Source: an uncultured beta proteobacterium
GTDB lineage: Bacteria; Pseudomonadota; Gammaproteobacteria; Burkholderiales; Burkholderiaceae_C
Direction: 5' to 3'
Assembly (NCBI GenBank): GCA_903928325.1
Contig: CAIYQF010000289.1
Coordinates: forward strand, 1-33,251
Length of the DNA stretch: 33,251 nt
Position numbers and translations under genes: made by a program. Below are positions 24,359-33,194 of the stretch, piece by piece (within the stretch, counting starts at the first letter, position 1; each line of letters starts with the position of its first letter). The notes under the pieces are model-generated. The model searched no databases and was not told where the DNA came from. It saw only the letters and a program-made list of their open reading frames with translations.

Positions 24359-24449
24359 ATGTGCCGTCCTTTCTTAAGACATTGAATTTGCCGTCACCTG
24401 ACGGTCGTCTGCAATGGGGGTCCATGCAGAAGGGCAATCAGTGATAGGG

Positions 24450-24476
24450 GAATCGGCAGCGCCGTGGAAAACTTGA
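24450..24476 (-). promoter_or_regulatory. Sigma-28 (FliA) promoter of flaG
   Basis: On the minus strand TCAAGTTT, 11 bases, GCCGATTC. The -10 is identical to that of fliC and the -35 differs from the consensus at one base. It lies about 92 bp upstream of the flaG ATG, just beyond the fliD stop. Confidence 0.85.
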
Positions 24477-24490
24477 GCCGCTACGCGACA

Positions 24491-25924
24491 TTAGTTTTTG
24501 GTGTAGGTGGACATCATCCCGTCAAACGTGCTGGTGAGGCCGGTTTGGGTCGATTTGCTTTGGCCGACCATGGCTTCCATGACGCTGAACTGCTTGGTGT
24601 AGTTGGTCAGCAGGTCGGCCATACGGATATTGAGCTTGTCGAGCTCTTTGTTGTAGGCGGTAATCTGGGCCGTGGCATTGCTGCTTTGGGAGAGCAGGGT
24701 GCCGGTGCTCGACAGCATGGTCGTCAGCGTGTTGATGGCTACGCCGGCCACACCGGCTACGTCGGCACTGGTTTCGCTGGTGGATATGTATTGGGTGTCA
24801 ACGCCAGCGCTGAGCATGGTCACGACGTCTGAAAAGTTCGAGGCAAGTACCGTATCGAGCTTGGTGCTGTCCAGCGTAAGCGTGCCTTTGGAGTCGACTG
24901 ATACGCCCAGGTCCCGAAGCGCCGATATGCCGTTGCTAGCGGTGGCCGATGTACCAAAAACAATGGTGCGCAGTTGGTTTTGTAGGCTTTGAACAGTGCT
25001 GTCACCCACCAGGCTGGCTCCGTAACCGGAAACCGTAGAGTTCTTGTTGGCCGCCTCTTTGAGCACGGTGTTGACGTCGTTATAGGCCGTTACCAAAGAG
25101 GAAATGCTGGTTTTTACCGCGGTGGTGTCGCGCACCAAATCCACGCTGGTGGCGCTGCTGGTCACGCTAGAGAAGTTTAGCGTCACACCGGGTATGGCGT
25201 CGCTGACCTGGTTGGTGCTGCGCGTCAGGCTCAGACCGTCAACCGTCAGGGTGGCGTCGGTCGGCGCCGTGGTGGTGAAGCTCAGGTCACCGCCAGAGAT
25301 CGAAAATGCCTTGTCCGTTCCGGTGTCGCCATTGACGACGATCTGGTAGCCGCTGTCGGTCTGAATCAGCGCAGCGGTCACGCCCAGGTTGGCTGCATTG
25401 ATGCAGCTCACCACACCAGCGGGGGTGGCATTTGCACTGCTAATGGAGACGGTTTGCGCTACGCTGCTAAACGCCAAACCGTCCAACGTAATGTCAAACG
25501 CGGTGCTGGAGTTGACCGCATCGGTGGTCGTGGTGTATGCCGAGCTGACCGAGCGCTGGGGTGTAGCCAGCGCCGACACCGTCACCGAATGGTTGCCGGC
25601 TGTTGCCGCGGAGCTGGTGGTGACATAAAACGCATTGGTCTGGGCGCTGCTCACGGACACGGCGCTGAAGTCGGTCTTGGTATTGAGCGACTCGAAAGCG
25701 GTCTTGAACGTCGCCAATGAGCTGGCCACGGCCGCGTAGCCCGCTATACGCGCCTGGGAGGCTGTTATTTTTTTGTCTATCGCGTCTTTGCGTGGTGTTT
25801 TTTCCGCGTCGACCAGGCTTTGTGCCAGGGCTTTGACGTCCACGCCTGAGCCTGCACCCAAAGCGCTTACGACATTGGGGTTGCTGGCCGTCGTGGTGCT
25901 GGTGGAGCTAACGGCAGTGGTCAC
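24491..25924 (-). CDS. fliD: Flagellar filament cap protein FliD (hook-associated protein 2)
   Basis: A 477-residue cap protein that sits at the filament tip and folds incoming flagellin. The N-terminal SALGAGSGVDVKALAQSLVDAE is the conserved FliD D0 segment. The centre is Ser/Thr/Ala-rich and contains the flagellin-hook-IN-like stretch AANLGVTAAL. The C-terminal part (ITAYNKELDKLN, MEAMVGQ, GMMSTY) is a typical coiled-coil end. The start is a GTG at 25924 with AGGAA five bases upstream; no ATG fits better. It is separated from flgL by 78 bp that hold a weaker sigma-28-like element. Confidence 0.95.
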   Translation of the reverse strand: MTTAVSSTSTTTASNPNVVSALGAGSGVDVKALAQSLVDAEKTPRKDAIDKKITASQARIAGYAAVASSLATFKTAFESLNTKTDFSAVSVSSAQTNAFYVTTSSAATAGNHSVTVSALATPQRSVSSAYTTTTDAVNSSTAFDITLDGLAFSSVAQTVSISSANATPAGVVSCINAANLGVTAALIQTDSGYQIVVNGDTGTDKAFSISGGDLSFTTTAPTDATLTVDGLSLTRSTNQVSDAIPGVTLNFSSVTSSATSVDLVRDTTAVKTSISSLVTAYNDVNTVLKEAANKNSTVSGYGASLVGDSTVQSLQNQLRTIVFGTSATASNGISALRDLGVSVDSKGTLTLDSTKLDTVLASNFSDVVTMLSAGVDTQYISTSETSADVAGVAGVAINTLTTMLSSTGTLLSQSSNATAQITAYNKELDKLNIRMADLLTNYTKQFSVMEAMVGQSKSTQTGLTSTFDGMMSTYTKN

Positions 25925-25965
25925 AGCGGTTCCTGTTGGGTTTGTAGGCAGTCATGATGCAAAGG

Positions 25966-25992
25966 AATTCGACGCGAGCGCCATAAGCTTGA
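25966..25992 (-). promoter_or_regulatory. Possible degenerate sigma-28 promoter of fliD
   Basis: On the minus strand TCAAGCTT, 11 bases, GTCGAATT. The -35 resembles the flaG promoter box with one change and the spacing is exactly 11, but the -10 matches the consensus at only half of its positions. Position about 40 bp before the fliD start is right. fliD could also be read through from the flg operon. Confidence 0.45.
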
Positions 25993-26002
25993 GGTGCCAG
26001 AT

Positions 26003-26938
26003 CTATTTGATGTAGTTAAACAGGCTGAGCTGCGATATTTTCCCGAAGCTGTCTTGCGCGGCTTGCAATGACAGCATTTGCTGCTGCATTTTGGTAATTG
26101 CGCTGGCGTAGTCCAGGTCTTCAATGCCCGATAAAGCCGTCTGCAGGTTGAGCTTGGTGCTGTCGAGTGCCGTGCCTTGTTGCTGTACGACCTGGCTGTC
26201 GCTGCCGCTTTCGGACCGCGCCAAGACGACACCTTGCTGCAAGCTGCCCATTTCGGTGATACCGCGTTGGATGGCCGCCGTGTCTGGCGCTGCCACACCC
26301 TTGGTCCACACGCCGGCCACCAGATCGTCAATGGATTGAAAAAAGCCCACACCCGTCGCGCCGCTACCGTTGTCGCGCACCACGCTGACAAAGGCGCTCG
26401 TGCCTGGGCGGTTGGTATTGATCGTGAGTTGCTCACCCACGGCCACGCGGGTGCGTGACTGGTCGCCTTGGTAGACCACGGAGCCGTCGCTTTGGCTTGC
26501 AAATGCCTGGGTACGGGTGCGGCTGCCAGAAAATATGAAATTGCCGCTCGTGCTTTGGCTGTTGGCCAAGCTCAAAAGCTGGTTGCGCAGGCCCTTCATC
26601 TCGCCGGCTATCGCTTGGCGGCTGGTGTCGCTTTGGGTTCCGCTATTGGCTTGGATGGCAAGTTCTTTGAGGCGCGTAAGAACATCATTGGCATTGCCCA
26701 GAATTGTGTCTTCATTGTCCAGGTTGGTTTGTACCGAGTCCAGGGTGGCGGAGTAGCTGTCCTGCCGCGCAATGACAGACTTGAGGCGGGTAATGGCCGC
26801 GGCCTGGTCGGGGGCATCGCTGGGGTTAAGTACTTGCTTGCGCGCTGCAATTTGTGCCTGGGACTTGGCCAAGTCGTTTTGCACATTGTTCATTTGTGTG
26901 CTGGAGCGCTCAAACAACAGGTTGGTGGATATTTGCAT
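26003..26938 (-). CDS. flgL: Hook-filament junction protein FlgL (HAP3)
   Basis: The 311-residue junction protein linking FlgK to the filament. The N-terminus MQISTNLLFERSSTQMNNVQ and NPSDAPDQAAAI match the flagellin-like D0/D1 of FlgL. LKELAIQANSGT, GNFIFSGSRT and the C-terminal DLDYASAITKMQQQ and SLFNYIK are typical blocks. Length is close to that of enteric FlgL (about 317). It follows flgK by 15 nt and is the last gene of the flgG-L run. Confidence 0.95.
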   Translation of the reverse strand: MQISTNLLFERSSTQMNNVQNDLAKSQAQIAARKQVLNPSDAPDQAAAITRLKSVIARQDSYSATLDSVQTNLDNEDTILGNANDVLTRLKELAIQANSGTQSDTSRQAIAGEMKGLRNQLLSLANSQSTSGNFIFSGSRTRTQAFASQSDGSVVYQGDQSRTRVAVGEQLTINTNRPGTSAFVSVVRDNGSGATGVGFFQSIDDLVAGVWTKGVAAPDTAAIQRGITEMGSLQQGVVLARSESGSDSQVVQQQGTALDSTKLNLQTALSGIEDLDYASAITKMQQQMLSLQAAQDSFGKISQLSLFNYIK

Positions 26939-26953
26939 GGTGCGCCCTGTTAA

Positions 26954-29900
26954 TTAGTGAACTTGCAGCATGCTGTCAAACAGGGCCTGGGCCACGCTCA
27001 GCACTTTTGCAGCGGATTGGTAAGCCTGCTGGAAGCGGATCAGGTCTGCCGCCTCTTTGTCCAGGCTCACGCCAGAGAGTTGGTCGTGTGCGGTGACCGC
27101 CTGGTCGTGCACCACGGTGAGCGCGGTTTGTGAAATGGTGGCTTGGCGGGCAATATTGCCCATTTCGTTGACCTGGTCGATGTAAGCGTTGGAGAGCGTT
27201 TTTCCGCCCACCACGTTCTTGTTTTCCAGTGCAACCATGGCCAGCATATTGTCATTGTTGCCAATGCCGTCCTTGTTGCCGTCCAAGCCAAATGTGTCGC
27301 CCGACTTCGGGGGCGCGGTAAAGGACAGGTTCAAACCCTGGTAGCTGATTCCGGGGTCCAGCACCGTCGGGTCCAGGGTGCGCTGTGCCAGCACGGTTCC
27401 GGTGTTGGTGTCGGTAATGGTGTAGGCCGTGTCGGACTGAAAGCTCACCTGCATGGGTTGTGAACGCAGCGCTTGCTTTGCGTCGATGGGCTTGCCGGCG
27501 TAGCTTGCCGAGACCGTGGCTATGCCGCCGCCGCTTACAAACACCAGCAAATCATCTTTGGCCGCACCGTTGATGAACGCGCCGGTCCTAAAGCCCAGCT
27601 TGGCCAGGTCGGACGGGCTGCCGTCCGGGGCCATACCGAGTTGAATGGGTTTGCTGATGGAGTTGCCATCTGCGTCTATGAGCGGCTGGGTGAGGCTGAT
27701 TTGGCCGCGGTAAACGCCGGGGTTCAGCCCCAGAACGTTGGTGGAATTGGACGCTGGGGCTGAGGTTGCGGCAATAGTGATGTCGCTGGCATCCGAGTTG
27801 GTCAGCAAGAACTGGCCGTCGGACGTGATGCGGGCGTTAAAGCTGCCCGATCCTGCGGTGTTAATGGCATTGGCCAAGCCCAGGGCGGTGGTGGCGTTGG
27901 ACGTGTCCACCGTGGTGCCGTTGATTACCAGCGGCATGCCAAATTTGAGTTGCGCCGGATCTAGGCGAATTTCGTTGCTTGCAGTGGCGGTCACACCAGT
28001 TTGCGTGGACACGGTGTTGAGCCAATCGGCCACGGCACCCGCCTGCAGCGTGCTGCCATCGGAGGGCGCGTCCAGCGCACCCAGTGTGACGCCGTTTAGG
28101 GTCAGGGTATTGGCTGCGATACCGCCGGCAATGGCCTGCAATCGGTCGCCTTGCAACAGGGCTGGTTTCGGGTTGTAGCTAGCGATCTTCTCGTTGCTGT
28201 CGTACACCGGCTGCATTTGTACTTGCGCCTGCGCACCGTAGAAAACGGCCATGCCTTTGTAGCTCAGGTCCGTGCCTTGGCTAAACGCCATGCCCGCACT
28301 GCTGCTCAAGGCCAAGGGCGTGCGTGCAGGTGTGGTGGGGTTGGACGTGATAAGCAACTTGGTGTTGTCGTTGGGGTCCAGGGCAATATCGGTGATGCCT
28401 GCCGCTACGGCCGCGTCGCCAGCCAGGATGCTGGCTTTGCCTGTTACCACCAATGCCGCAGTGTCCGCCGCTGTGTTACCCGTGGTGGAGTTGGGTATCT
28501 CCACGCCCAAAAAGCTTTGTGCGCCGGTGGCGGTGCCGGTGAGTTGCACTGACTGTTTGCCCGCATTGAGGTATTGGTCGCTGTAGGTGGCCCCGGCTGC
28601 GAAGCCGTTTTCTGGCGTCATGACGGCACCCAACAGCGCGCTGTCCGTGGCCATGGACTGGCCCAGTACCTGGCGCCCATCGCGGGTCAATACCTGGAGT
28701 TGCTGGCCGGGCTGCAAACTGTCGAGGTAGATGGCCACGTCTTGCATGCCGTTGGAAATGGTAGCTACGGCGGTTGCCGGTACGCTGCTGGACACACTGA
28801 TGGCGCGTGCGGCACTGGCGTTGTTGTTGTTGACCAGCGCCTGCTGCAAGGGCGGTTGGCCTGCAGGCGGGGCAGCGCCAGCGGGTGGATCGCTGAAGTT
28901 GACGCTTGCGTTGGTGCCGCTGGTGTTGCTGCTGCCCTGGATGACACGGAACTGGGCCGCTGCAGCCACCAACATGGGGTCTTGAAGTGCCAGGCCCATG
29001 CCGCCGGATGGTGAGGTGGCTTGGGGGTCAAACTTGAACAGGGCCTGGCCGGGGTTGCCGTAGCCATCGATTCCTTGCTGCTGAACGGCGTTACTTTCCT
29101 TGGCAAAGGTTTGTGCCAGGTTATCAAGCGCGCTGCGGGTGCTGCCCAATACCTGCTCGCGAAACGACATCAATCCGGCCAGGCTGCCGCTGGTGATGCC
29201 TGTGAGCGACATGGGTTTCCCGTAGGGGTCGTAGATGAGCGGTATTTTTGCGCTGCTCGGGTCATCAGGGCCAGCGCCAATATCCGTGGATTTGGTGCCG
29301 CTGACCACGACGTCTTGCGTAATCGACGCACCCAGGCTCACGGTGACGCTGCCGTTGGGCGTGAAGGACGTGGTGATGTGGGACAGACCCGAGAGCTGGC
29401 GCAGCAGCAGATCGCGCTGGTCCAGCAGGTCGGGCGACTGCTTGGCTTCGGTGGGTTGCTTGGTGAGTTGACCGTTGACCAAAGCGAGCTGCTTGGTCAG
29501 GGTATTCATTTGGGCAACCGTGTTGCTGACGGTGTCTTTGGTTTCGCTTTGTATCAGGTCCAGTTGCCCAGAGAGCTGTCCAAAGCGCTGCGCCACACCC
29601 TGGGCGTCGCGCACAAAGCTGCTGCGCAAAATGCTCGACGACGGGTCTACTGACAGTGCGCGCGCGGAGGTGAAATACTGGTCAAAAGCCGTGTTCAGGC
29701 CCATGGTGGCACCGCCCATAACGTCGATGACGCGGTTGGCATAGCTCACCATTGGTCCTTGGCTGGCCAGGTCGCTGTTGGTGTTGCGCAGGTTGGACTC
29801 GACAAATGCGTCGTACTGCCTCTGGATGTTGTCTACCGCAACGCCGGTGCCAAAAAACAAGCCGCCCGATTTTGCGACCGGCATGGCCGACAAGGTGACC

Positions 29901-30013
29901 GATTGGCGTGAATAGCCATCGGTGGCGACGTTGGCAATGTTGTTACTAACCGTGGAGAGCGCGCTTTGGTAGGCAATGACGGCATTGCCTGCGATGCCTG
30001 CGACATCACTCAT
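26954..30013 (-). CDS. flgK: Hook-filament junction protein FlgK (HAP1), unusually long
   Basis: At 1019 residues this is nearly twice the enteric FlgK (about 550). The N-terminal part (IANVATDGYSRQ) and the C-terminal LIRFQQAYQSAAKVLS are the conserved D0/D1 segments that pack in the junction. The long centre contains repeated Ala/Thr/Ser-rich strands, flagellin-hook-IN-like motifs (LANAINTAGSGSFNA) and a DGNKDGIGNNDN segment. The extra length lies entirely in the surface-exposed domain. No frameshift or in-frame duplication is evident. The start codon overlaps the flgJ stop by four bases (ATGA). Confidence 0.93.
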   Translation of the reverse strand: MSDVAGIAGNAVIAYQSALSTVSNNIANVATDGYSRQSVTLSAMPVAKSGGLFFGTGVAVDNIQRQYDAFVESNLRNTNSDLASQGPMVSYANRVIDVMGGATMGLNTAFDQYFTSARALSVDPSSSILRSSFVRDAQGVAQRFGQLSGQLDLIQSETKDTVSNTVAQMNTLTKQLALVNGQLTKQPTEAKQSPDLLDQRDLLLRQLSGLSHITTSFTPNGSVTVSLGASITQDVVVSGTKSTDIGAGPDDPSSAKIPLIYDPYGKPMSLTGITSGSLAGLMSFREQVLGSTRSALDNLAQTFAKESNAVQQQGIDGYGNPGQALFKFDPQATSPSGGMGLALQDPMLVAAAAQFRVIQGSSNTSGTNASVNFSDPPAGAAPPAGQPPLQQALVNNNNASAARAISVSSSVPATAVATISNGMQDVAIYLDSLQPGQQLQVLTRDGRQVLGQSMATDSALLGAVMTPENGFAAGATYSDQYLNAGKQSVQLTGTATGAQSFLGVEIPNSTTGNTAADTAALVVTGKASILAGDAAVAAGITDIALDPNDNTKLLITSNPTTPARTPLALSSSAGMAFSQGTDLSYKGMAVFYGAQAQVQMQPVYDSNEKIASYNPKPALLQGDRLQAIAGGIAANTLTLNGVTLGALDAPSDGSTLQAGAVADWLNTVSTQTGVTATASNEIRLDPAQLKFGMPLVINGTTVDTSNATTALGLANAINTAGSGSFNARITSDGQFLLTNSDASDITIAATSAPASNSTNVLGLNPGVYRGQISLTQPLIDADGNSISKPIQLGMAPDGSPSDLAKLGFRTGAFINGAAKDDLLVFVSGGGIATVSASYAGKPIDAKQALRSQPMQVSFQSDTAYTITDTNTGTVLAQRTLDPTVLDPGISYQGLNLSFTAPPKSGDTFGLDGNKDGIGNNDNMLAMVALENKNVVGGKTLSNAYIDQVNEMGNIARQATISQTALTVVHDQAVTAHDQLSGVSLDKEAADLIRFQQAYQSAAKVLSVAQALFDSMLQVH

Positions 30014-30546
30014 GGTGCGCTCCGGTCATCGGCGGCGGTTTGGGCCTGGGCTTGCAGCGGCGCAAAGCGCTGTTGGAGCGACATAGGTCCACCGGTGCGT
30101 GGCACAGGCAACGCAGCGGGCGGCGCTCCATTGATCGCCATGGCTTTGGCGGGCTCGGGCAGCAAGCTCATGCTGCGCGCTTGCAGTGCGCTGGCGGTGC
30201 TCACTGGCGCGCTGTTGCCGTCGGGCATGTGCTTGACCAGCATGTCGGCCAGGCCCAGGCTGTTGCGCTTGGCCATGGCCATGGAAACTTCTTTGTCAAA
30301 CATGCCTTCAAACGTGTCCTTGCCAGCGGACTCCACCAGGTCGCTCTTGGGCGTGGCGTCGCGCATGGTTTTCATCATCATTTGCAAAAACATGGCTTCG
30401 AACTGCTGCGCGGTTTCGCGCGTGGCCGCTTTGGCGTCGGTGCGTGCCTGGCCTTTGAGTTTGCCCAGGCCACCGAAATCGAGGTACGAGCCGGTCACGC
30501 CTGCGGAGGCAGCGGCCGGGGGGAGGGCGTTGGAGAGCGGGTCCAT
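30010..30546 (-). CDS. flgJ: Rod-capping protein FlgJ, single-domain form without peptidoglycan hydrolase
   Basis: A 178-residue FlgJ. The rod-binding domain is clear: AQQFEAMFLQMMMKTMRDA (43-61), then GMFDKEVSMAMAKRNSLGLADML. After residue 110 comes only a Pro/Ala-rich tail, and the C-terminal glucosaminidase domain of enteric and many betaproteobacterial FlgJ (about 310 residues) is absent. The gene runs directly into flgK, so no separate piece of the hydrolase domain follows. The cell must open its peptidoglycan with another enzyme. Confidence 0.92.
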   Translation of the reverse strand: MDPLSNALPPAAASAGVTGSYLDFGGLGKLKGQARTDAKAATRETAQQFEAMFLQMMMKTMRDATPKSDLVESAGKDTFEGMFDKEVSMAMAKRNSLGLADMLVKHMPDGNSAPVSTASALQARSMSLLPEPAKAMAINGAPPAALPVPRTGGPMSLQQRFAPLQAQAQTAADDRSAP

Positions 30547-30578
30547 GGCAGTGCTAGGGGTGGTTTGTCTGGCTGGGT

Positions 30579-31718
30579 TTAGATCACCAGCAGCTCGGCG
30601 CGCAAGCTGCCCGAGCTTTTGAGCGCTTCGAGAATGGCAATCAGCGCCGAGGGCGTGGCGCCCACCTGGTTGACCGCGTCAACAATTTGGCGCAAGTCCA
30701 CACCGGGCTGGAACAGGAACATGGGTTTGTTGGGTTCGCTGACTTTGATGTCGGCGTTTTGCACTGCCGCAGTGGTGCCATTAGAGAGGGCGCCAGGCTG
30801 TGACACCTCGTTGGTCACCGCCACCGATACGCTGATGGTGCCGTGCGTCACTGCCGCTGCCGTAACCCGCACATTGCGGCTGATGACCACCGTGCCGGTG
30901 CGGGCGTTAATGACCACGCGCGCCGGTGGCTCGCCGGGCTGCACGTCGATGTTCTCAATCAGGCTCATGAAGGAGACGCGTTGGCTGGTGTCCATTGGCG
31001 CGCGCACGACGATGGACACGCTGTCCAGTGCCGTGGCCACGTCGGCGCCAAACTTGGTGTTTATCGCTTGGATGATGCTTGAGGCGGTGGTGAAGTCACC
31101 GTCGCGCAGGTTCAAAAGCACGTTGTCGGCTTTGTCAAAGGGGTTGTCCACGGCGCGCTCCACCGTGGCACCACCCGGAATGCGGGCCGACGTGGTCACT
31201 CCGACGGCCACCTTGGAGCCCGCGCCACCGGCGTCCACACCCGTGGCAGTGAGCGAGCCCTGGGCCAGCGCATAGACCTGGCCGTCCACACCGCGCAAGC
31301 TGGTGAGCAACAGGCTGCCGCCGCGCAAATTGGTTGCCTTGCCGATCGCTGACACATTGATATCAATACGCTGGCCGGGCTTGGACATGCCGGGCAGGTC
31401 GGCCGTAATCATGACAGCAGCGACGTTTTTTAGGTCAATTTTTCCGGTTCCGCTGGAGGTGCTTTCAAAATCGCTGAGCGGGTTTTCCTGGCTCACCCCC
31501 ATGCGGTTGAGCAGGGTCTTCATGCTTTGCGTGGTGAACGACAGGTCTGAACCGTCGCCCGTGCCTTGCAGGCCCACGATTAAGCCGTAGCCAATGAGCT
31601 GGTTGCCGCGCATGGCGGCCATGGTGGTGAGGTCTTTGATGCGGTCGGCGTGGGCCGCAGAAAACGGCAGCACCCACAGCAAACTGAGCAAGGACAGGGT
31701 GTGGAGAATTTTTTTCAT
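30579..31718 (-). CDS. flgI: Flagellar P-ring protein FlgI
   Basis: A 379-residue P-ring protein, secreted by Sec to the periplasm and assembled around the rod. It has a signal peptide of about 24 residues ending in SAAHA. The mature protein starts DRIKDLTTMAAMRGNQLIGYG and contains GLQGTGDGSD and the C-terminal LIAILEALKSSGSLRAEL, all FlgI hallmarks. The ATG at 31718 gives MKKILHTLS. A GTG nine bases upstream (31727) is an alternative with no better ribosome site. The stop is 32 bases before flgJ. Confidence 0.97.
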   Translation of the reverse strand: MKKILHTLSLLSLLWVLPFSAAHADRIKDLTTMAAMRGNQLIGYGLIVGLQGTGDGSDLSFTTQSMKTLLNRMGVSQENPLSDFESTSSGTGKIDLKNVAAVMITADLPGMSKPGQRIDINVSAIGKATNLRGGSLLLTSLRGVDGQVYALAQGSLTATGVDAGGAGSKVAVGVTTSARIPGGATVERAVDNPFDKADNVLLNLRDGDFTTASSIIQAINTKFGADVATALDSVSIVVRAPMDTSQRVSFMSLIENIDVQPGEPPARVVINARTGTVVISRNVRVTAAAVTHGTISVSVAVTNEVSQPGALSNGTTAAVQNADIKVSEPNKPMFLFQPGVDLRQIVDAVNQVGATPSALIAILEALKSSGSLRAELLVI

Positions 31719-31739
31719 GCGGTGCACCGGGTGTGGCCC

Positions 31740-32396
31740 TTAAAAAGGCCAAAGTTTGAGCAGGCCGCTGGTAGCCCAGCCCGCGCGGCTGGCGGCAGCC
31801 ATGTCGCCGGTGCCGCGGTAGGTAATTTGCGCATTGGCCAGGCGGCGCGACTGCACCGTGCCGTTGGGGGCGATATCGTCCGGGCGCACGACGCCTGCGA
31901 CTTGGATGATTTCTGCGCCCTCGGTCAGCGCAAGTTGTTTCTCACCACGTAAGACCAGGTTCCCGTTGGTCATGACGTCAATCACCGACACGGCGATCGA
32001 GCCGGTCAGGCTGGCCGTTTGGTCGGCGGTGCCACTGCCTTCGTTTTTGATGGTTCCGCCCAGCAGGTTGGCAGCGGGCAACAAGCCTGCGCCCATGGCC
32101 GCCGGAATCACGTCGTTGCTGGAGGTGCGCTTGACCACACCGCTTTGGGTGCGACCGGCCTGGGTGGATTCATTGAGCAACACGGTAATCACGTCACCGA
32201 CCTGAAATGCGCGACCACGGCCAAAAAAGCTTTCGCTTTGCACACCGCTGTAGATGGCTCCGGTGACCTGGGCGGCTTGGCTTTGCGCAATCGGGTAGAC
32301 CGGGCGAAAGCCCTCGGAGTGCGTCAGCGGCTCGCGCGGTAAGACCGAGCAGGCACCCAAAGCCAGGGACAGGGCGGCGGTCAACAGGGTTTTCAT
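31740..32396 (-). CDS. flgH: Flagellar L-ring lipoprotein FlgH
   Basis: A 218-residue outer-membrane lipoprotein forming the L-ring. The signal peptide ends with lipobox LGAC (lipidation at Cys16). The mature part has SLTGSIAVSVIDVMTNGNLVLRG-type blocks and the conserved EIIQVAGVVRPDDI and QSRRLANAQITYRG regions. It lies 12 nt after flgG and 21 nt before flgI, in the usual rod-ring operon order. Confidence 0.96.
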   Translation of the reverse strand: MKTLLTAALSLALGACSVLPREPLTHSEGFRPVYPIAQSQAAQVTGAIYSGVQSESFFGRGRAFQVGDVITVLLNESTQAGRTQSGVVKRTSSNDVIPAAMGAGLLPAANLLGGTIKNEGSGTADQTASLTGSIAVSVIDVMTNGNLVLRGEKQLALTEGAEIIQVAGVVRPDDIAPNGTVQSRRLANAQITYRGTGDMAAASRAGWATSGLLKLWPF

Positions 32397-32408
32397 GGCC
32401 GTGCCTGC

Positions 32409-33194
32409 TTACATGTTTTGGTTGATGTACTTGAGCATGCCGTCCACGGCAGAGATGGCCTTGGAGTTGATCTCATAGGCGCGCTGGGTTTCGATCATGT
32501 TGACCATTTCTTCCACCACGTTCACGTTGGACGCTTCGAGCGTGCCTTGCATCAGGGTGCCGGCCCCTGCGGTGCCTGGCGCGATGACTTGCGGCACGCC
32601 GCTGGCAGGGGTTTGCAAGAGCAGGTTTTGGCCTGCGGACTGCAGACCGGCCGGATTTAAAAAGCGGGCGAGTTGGATTTGGCCCAGCACCTGCTGGCCC
32701 GCGCCGCCTTGCAGCTCCACCGACACGGTTCCATCGCGTCCGATGGTTACGCTGGCGGCAGTGGCCGGGATGGCAATCGAGGGTTGCAGCGGCGCGCCGT
32801 TGGATGTGACCAGCTGTCCGGTTGCCGACACTTTGAAGTTGCCGTCGCGCGTGTAGGCCGTGGTGCCATCGGCTTGCAGAATTTGGAAATGCCCTTCACC
32901 GGCAATGGCCAGGTCCAGCGGGTTTTGGCTGTTGACCATATTGCCCTGGGCGTGCAGTTTTTCGGTGGCCACCACGCGCACACCGGTGCCCAGCATCAGG
33001 CCGGTCGGGGCTTGGGTGCCCGCACCCGTCTGGCCACCGGCTTGGCGCACGTTTTGGTAGAGCAGGTCTTCAAATACCGCGCGGTCGCGCTTAAAGCCCG
33101 TGGTGTTCACGTTGGCCAGGTTATTGGAGATCACGTTCATGCGCGTTTGCTGCGCGTCGAGGCCCGTTTTGGCCACCCACATTGATGCGTCCAT
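32409..33194 (-). CDS. flgG: Flagellar distal rod protein FlgG
   Basis: A 261-residue distal rod protein of standard length. It begins MDASMWVAKTGLDAQQTRM, with NNLANVNTTGFKRDRA and NPLDLAIAGEGHFQI, and ends with EEMVNMIETQRAYEINSKA, the conserved rod/hook family ends. AAGGAG is placed eight bases before the ATG at 33194. The upstream gene, expected to be flgF, lies outside the window; the 57 bases from 33195 to the right edge carry only this ribosome site and no recognisable codons. Confidence 0.97.
   Translation of the reverse strand: MDASMWVAKTGLDAQQTRMNVISNNLANVNTTGFKRDRAVFEDLLYQNVRQAGGQTGAGTQAPTGLMLGTGVRVVATEKLHAQGNMVNSQNPLDLAIAGEGHFQILQADGTTAYTRDGNFKVSATGQLVTSNGAPLQPSIAIPATAASVTIGRDGTVSVELQGGAGQQVLGQIQLARFLNPAGLQSAGQNLLLQTPASGVPQVIAPGTAGAGTLMQGTLEASNVNVVEEMVNMIETQRAYEINSKAISAVDGMLKYINQNM

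Noticed and set aside
24391..24404. Inverted repeat CCGTCA-CC-TGACGG between flaG and its promoter, considered as a terminator
   Set aside because: The loop would be only two bases and there is no T-run; it could be a protein site but there is no further support.
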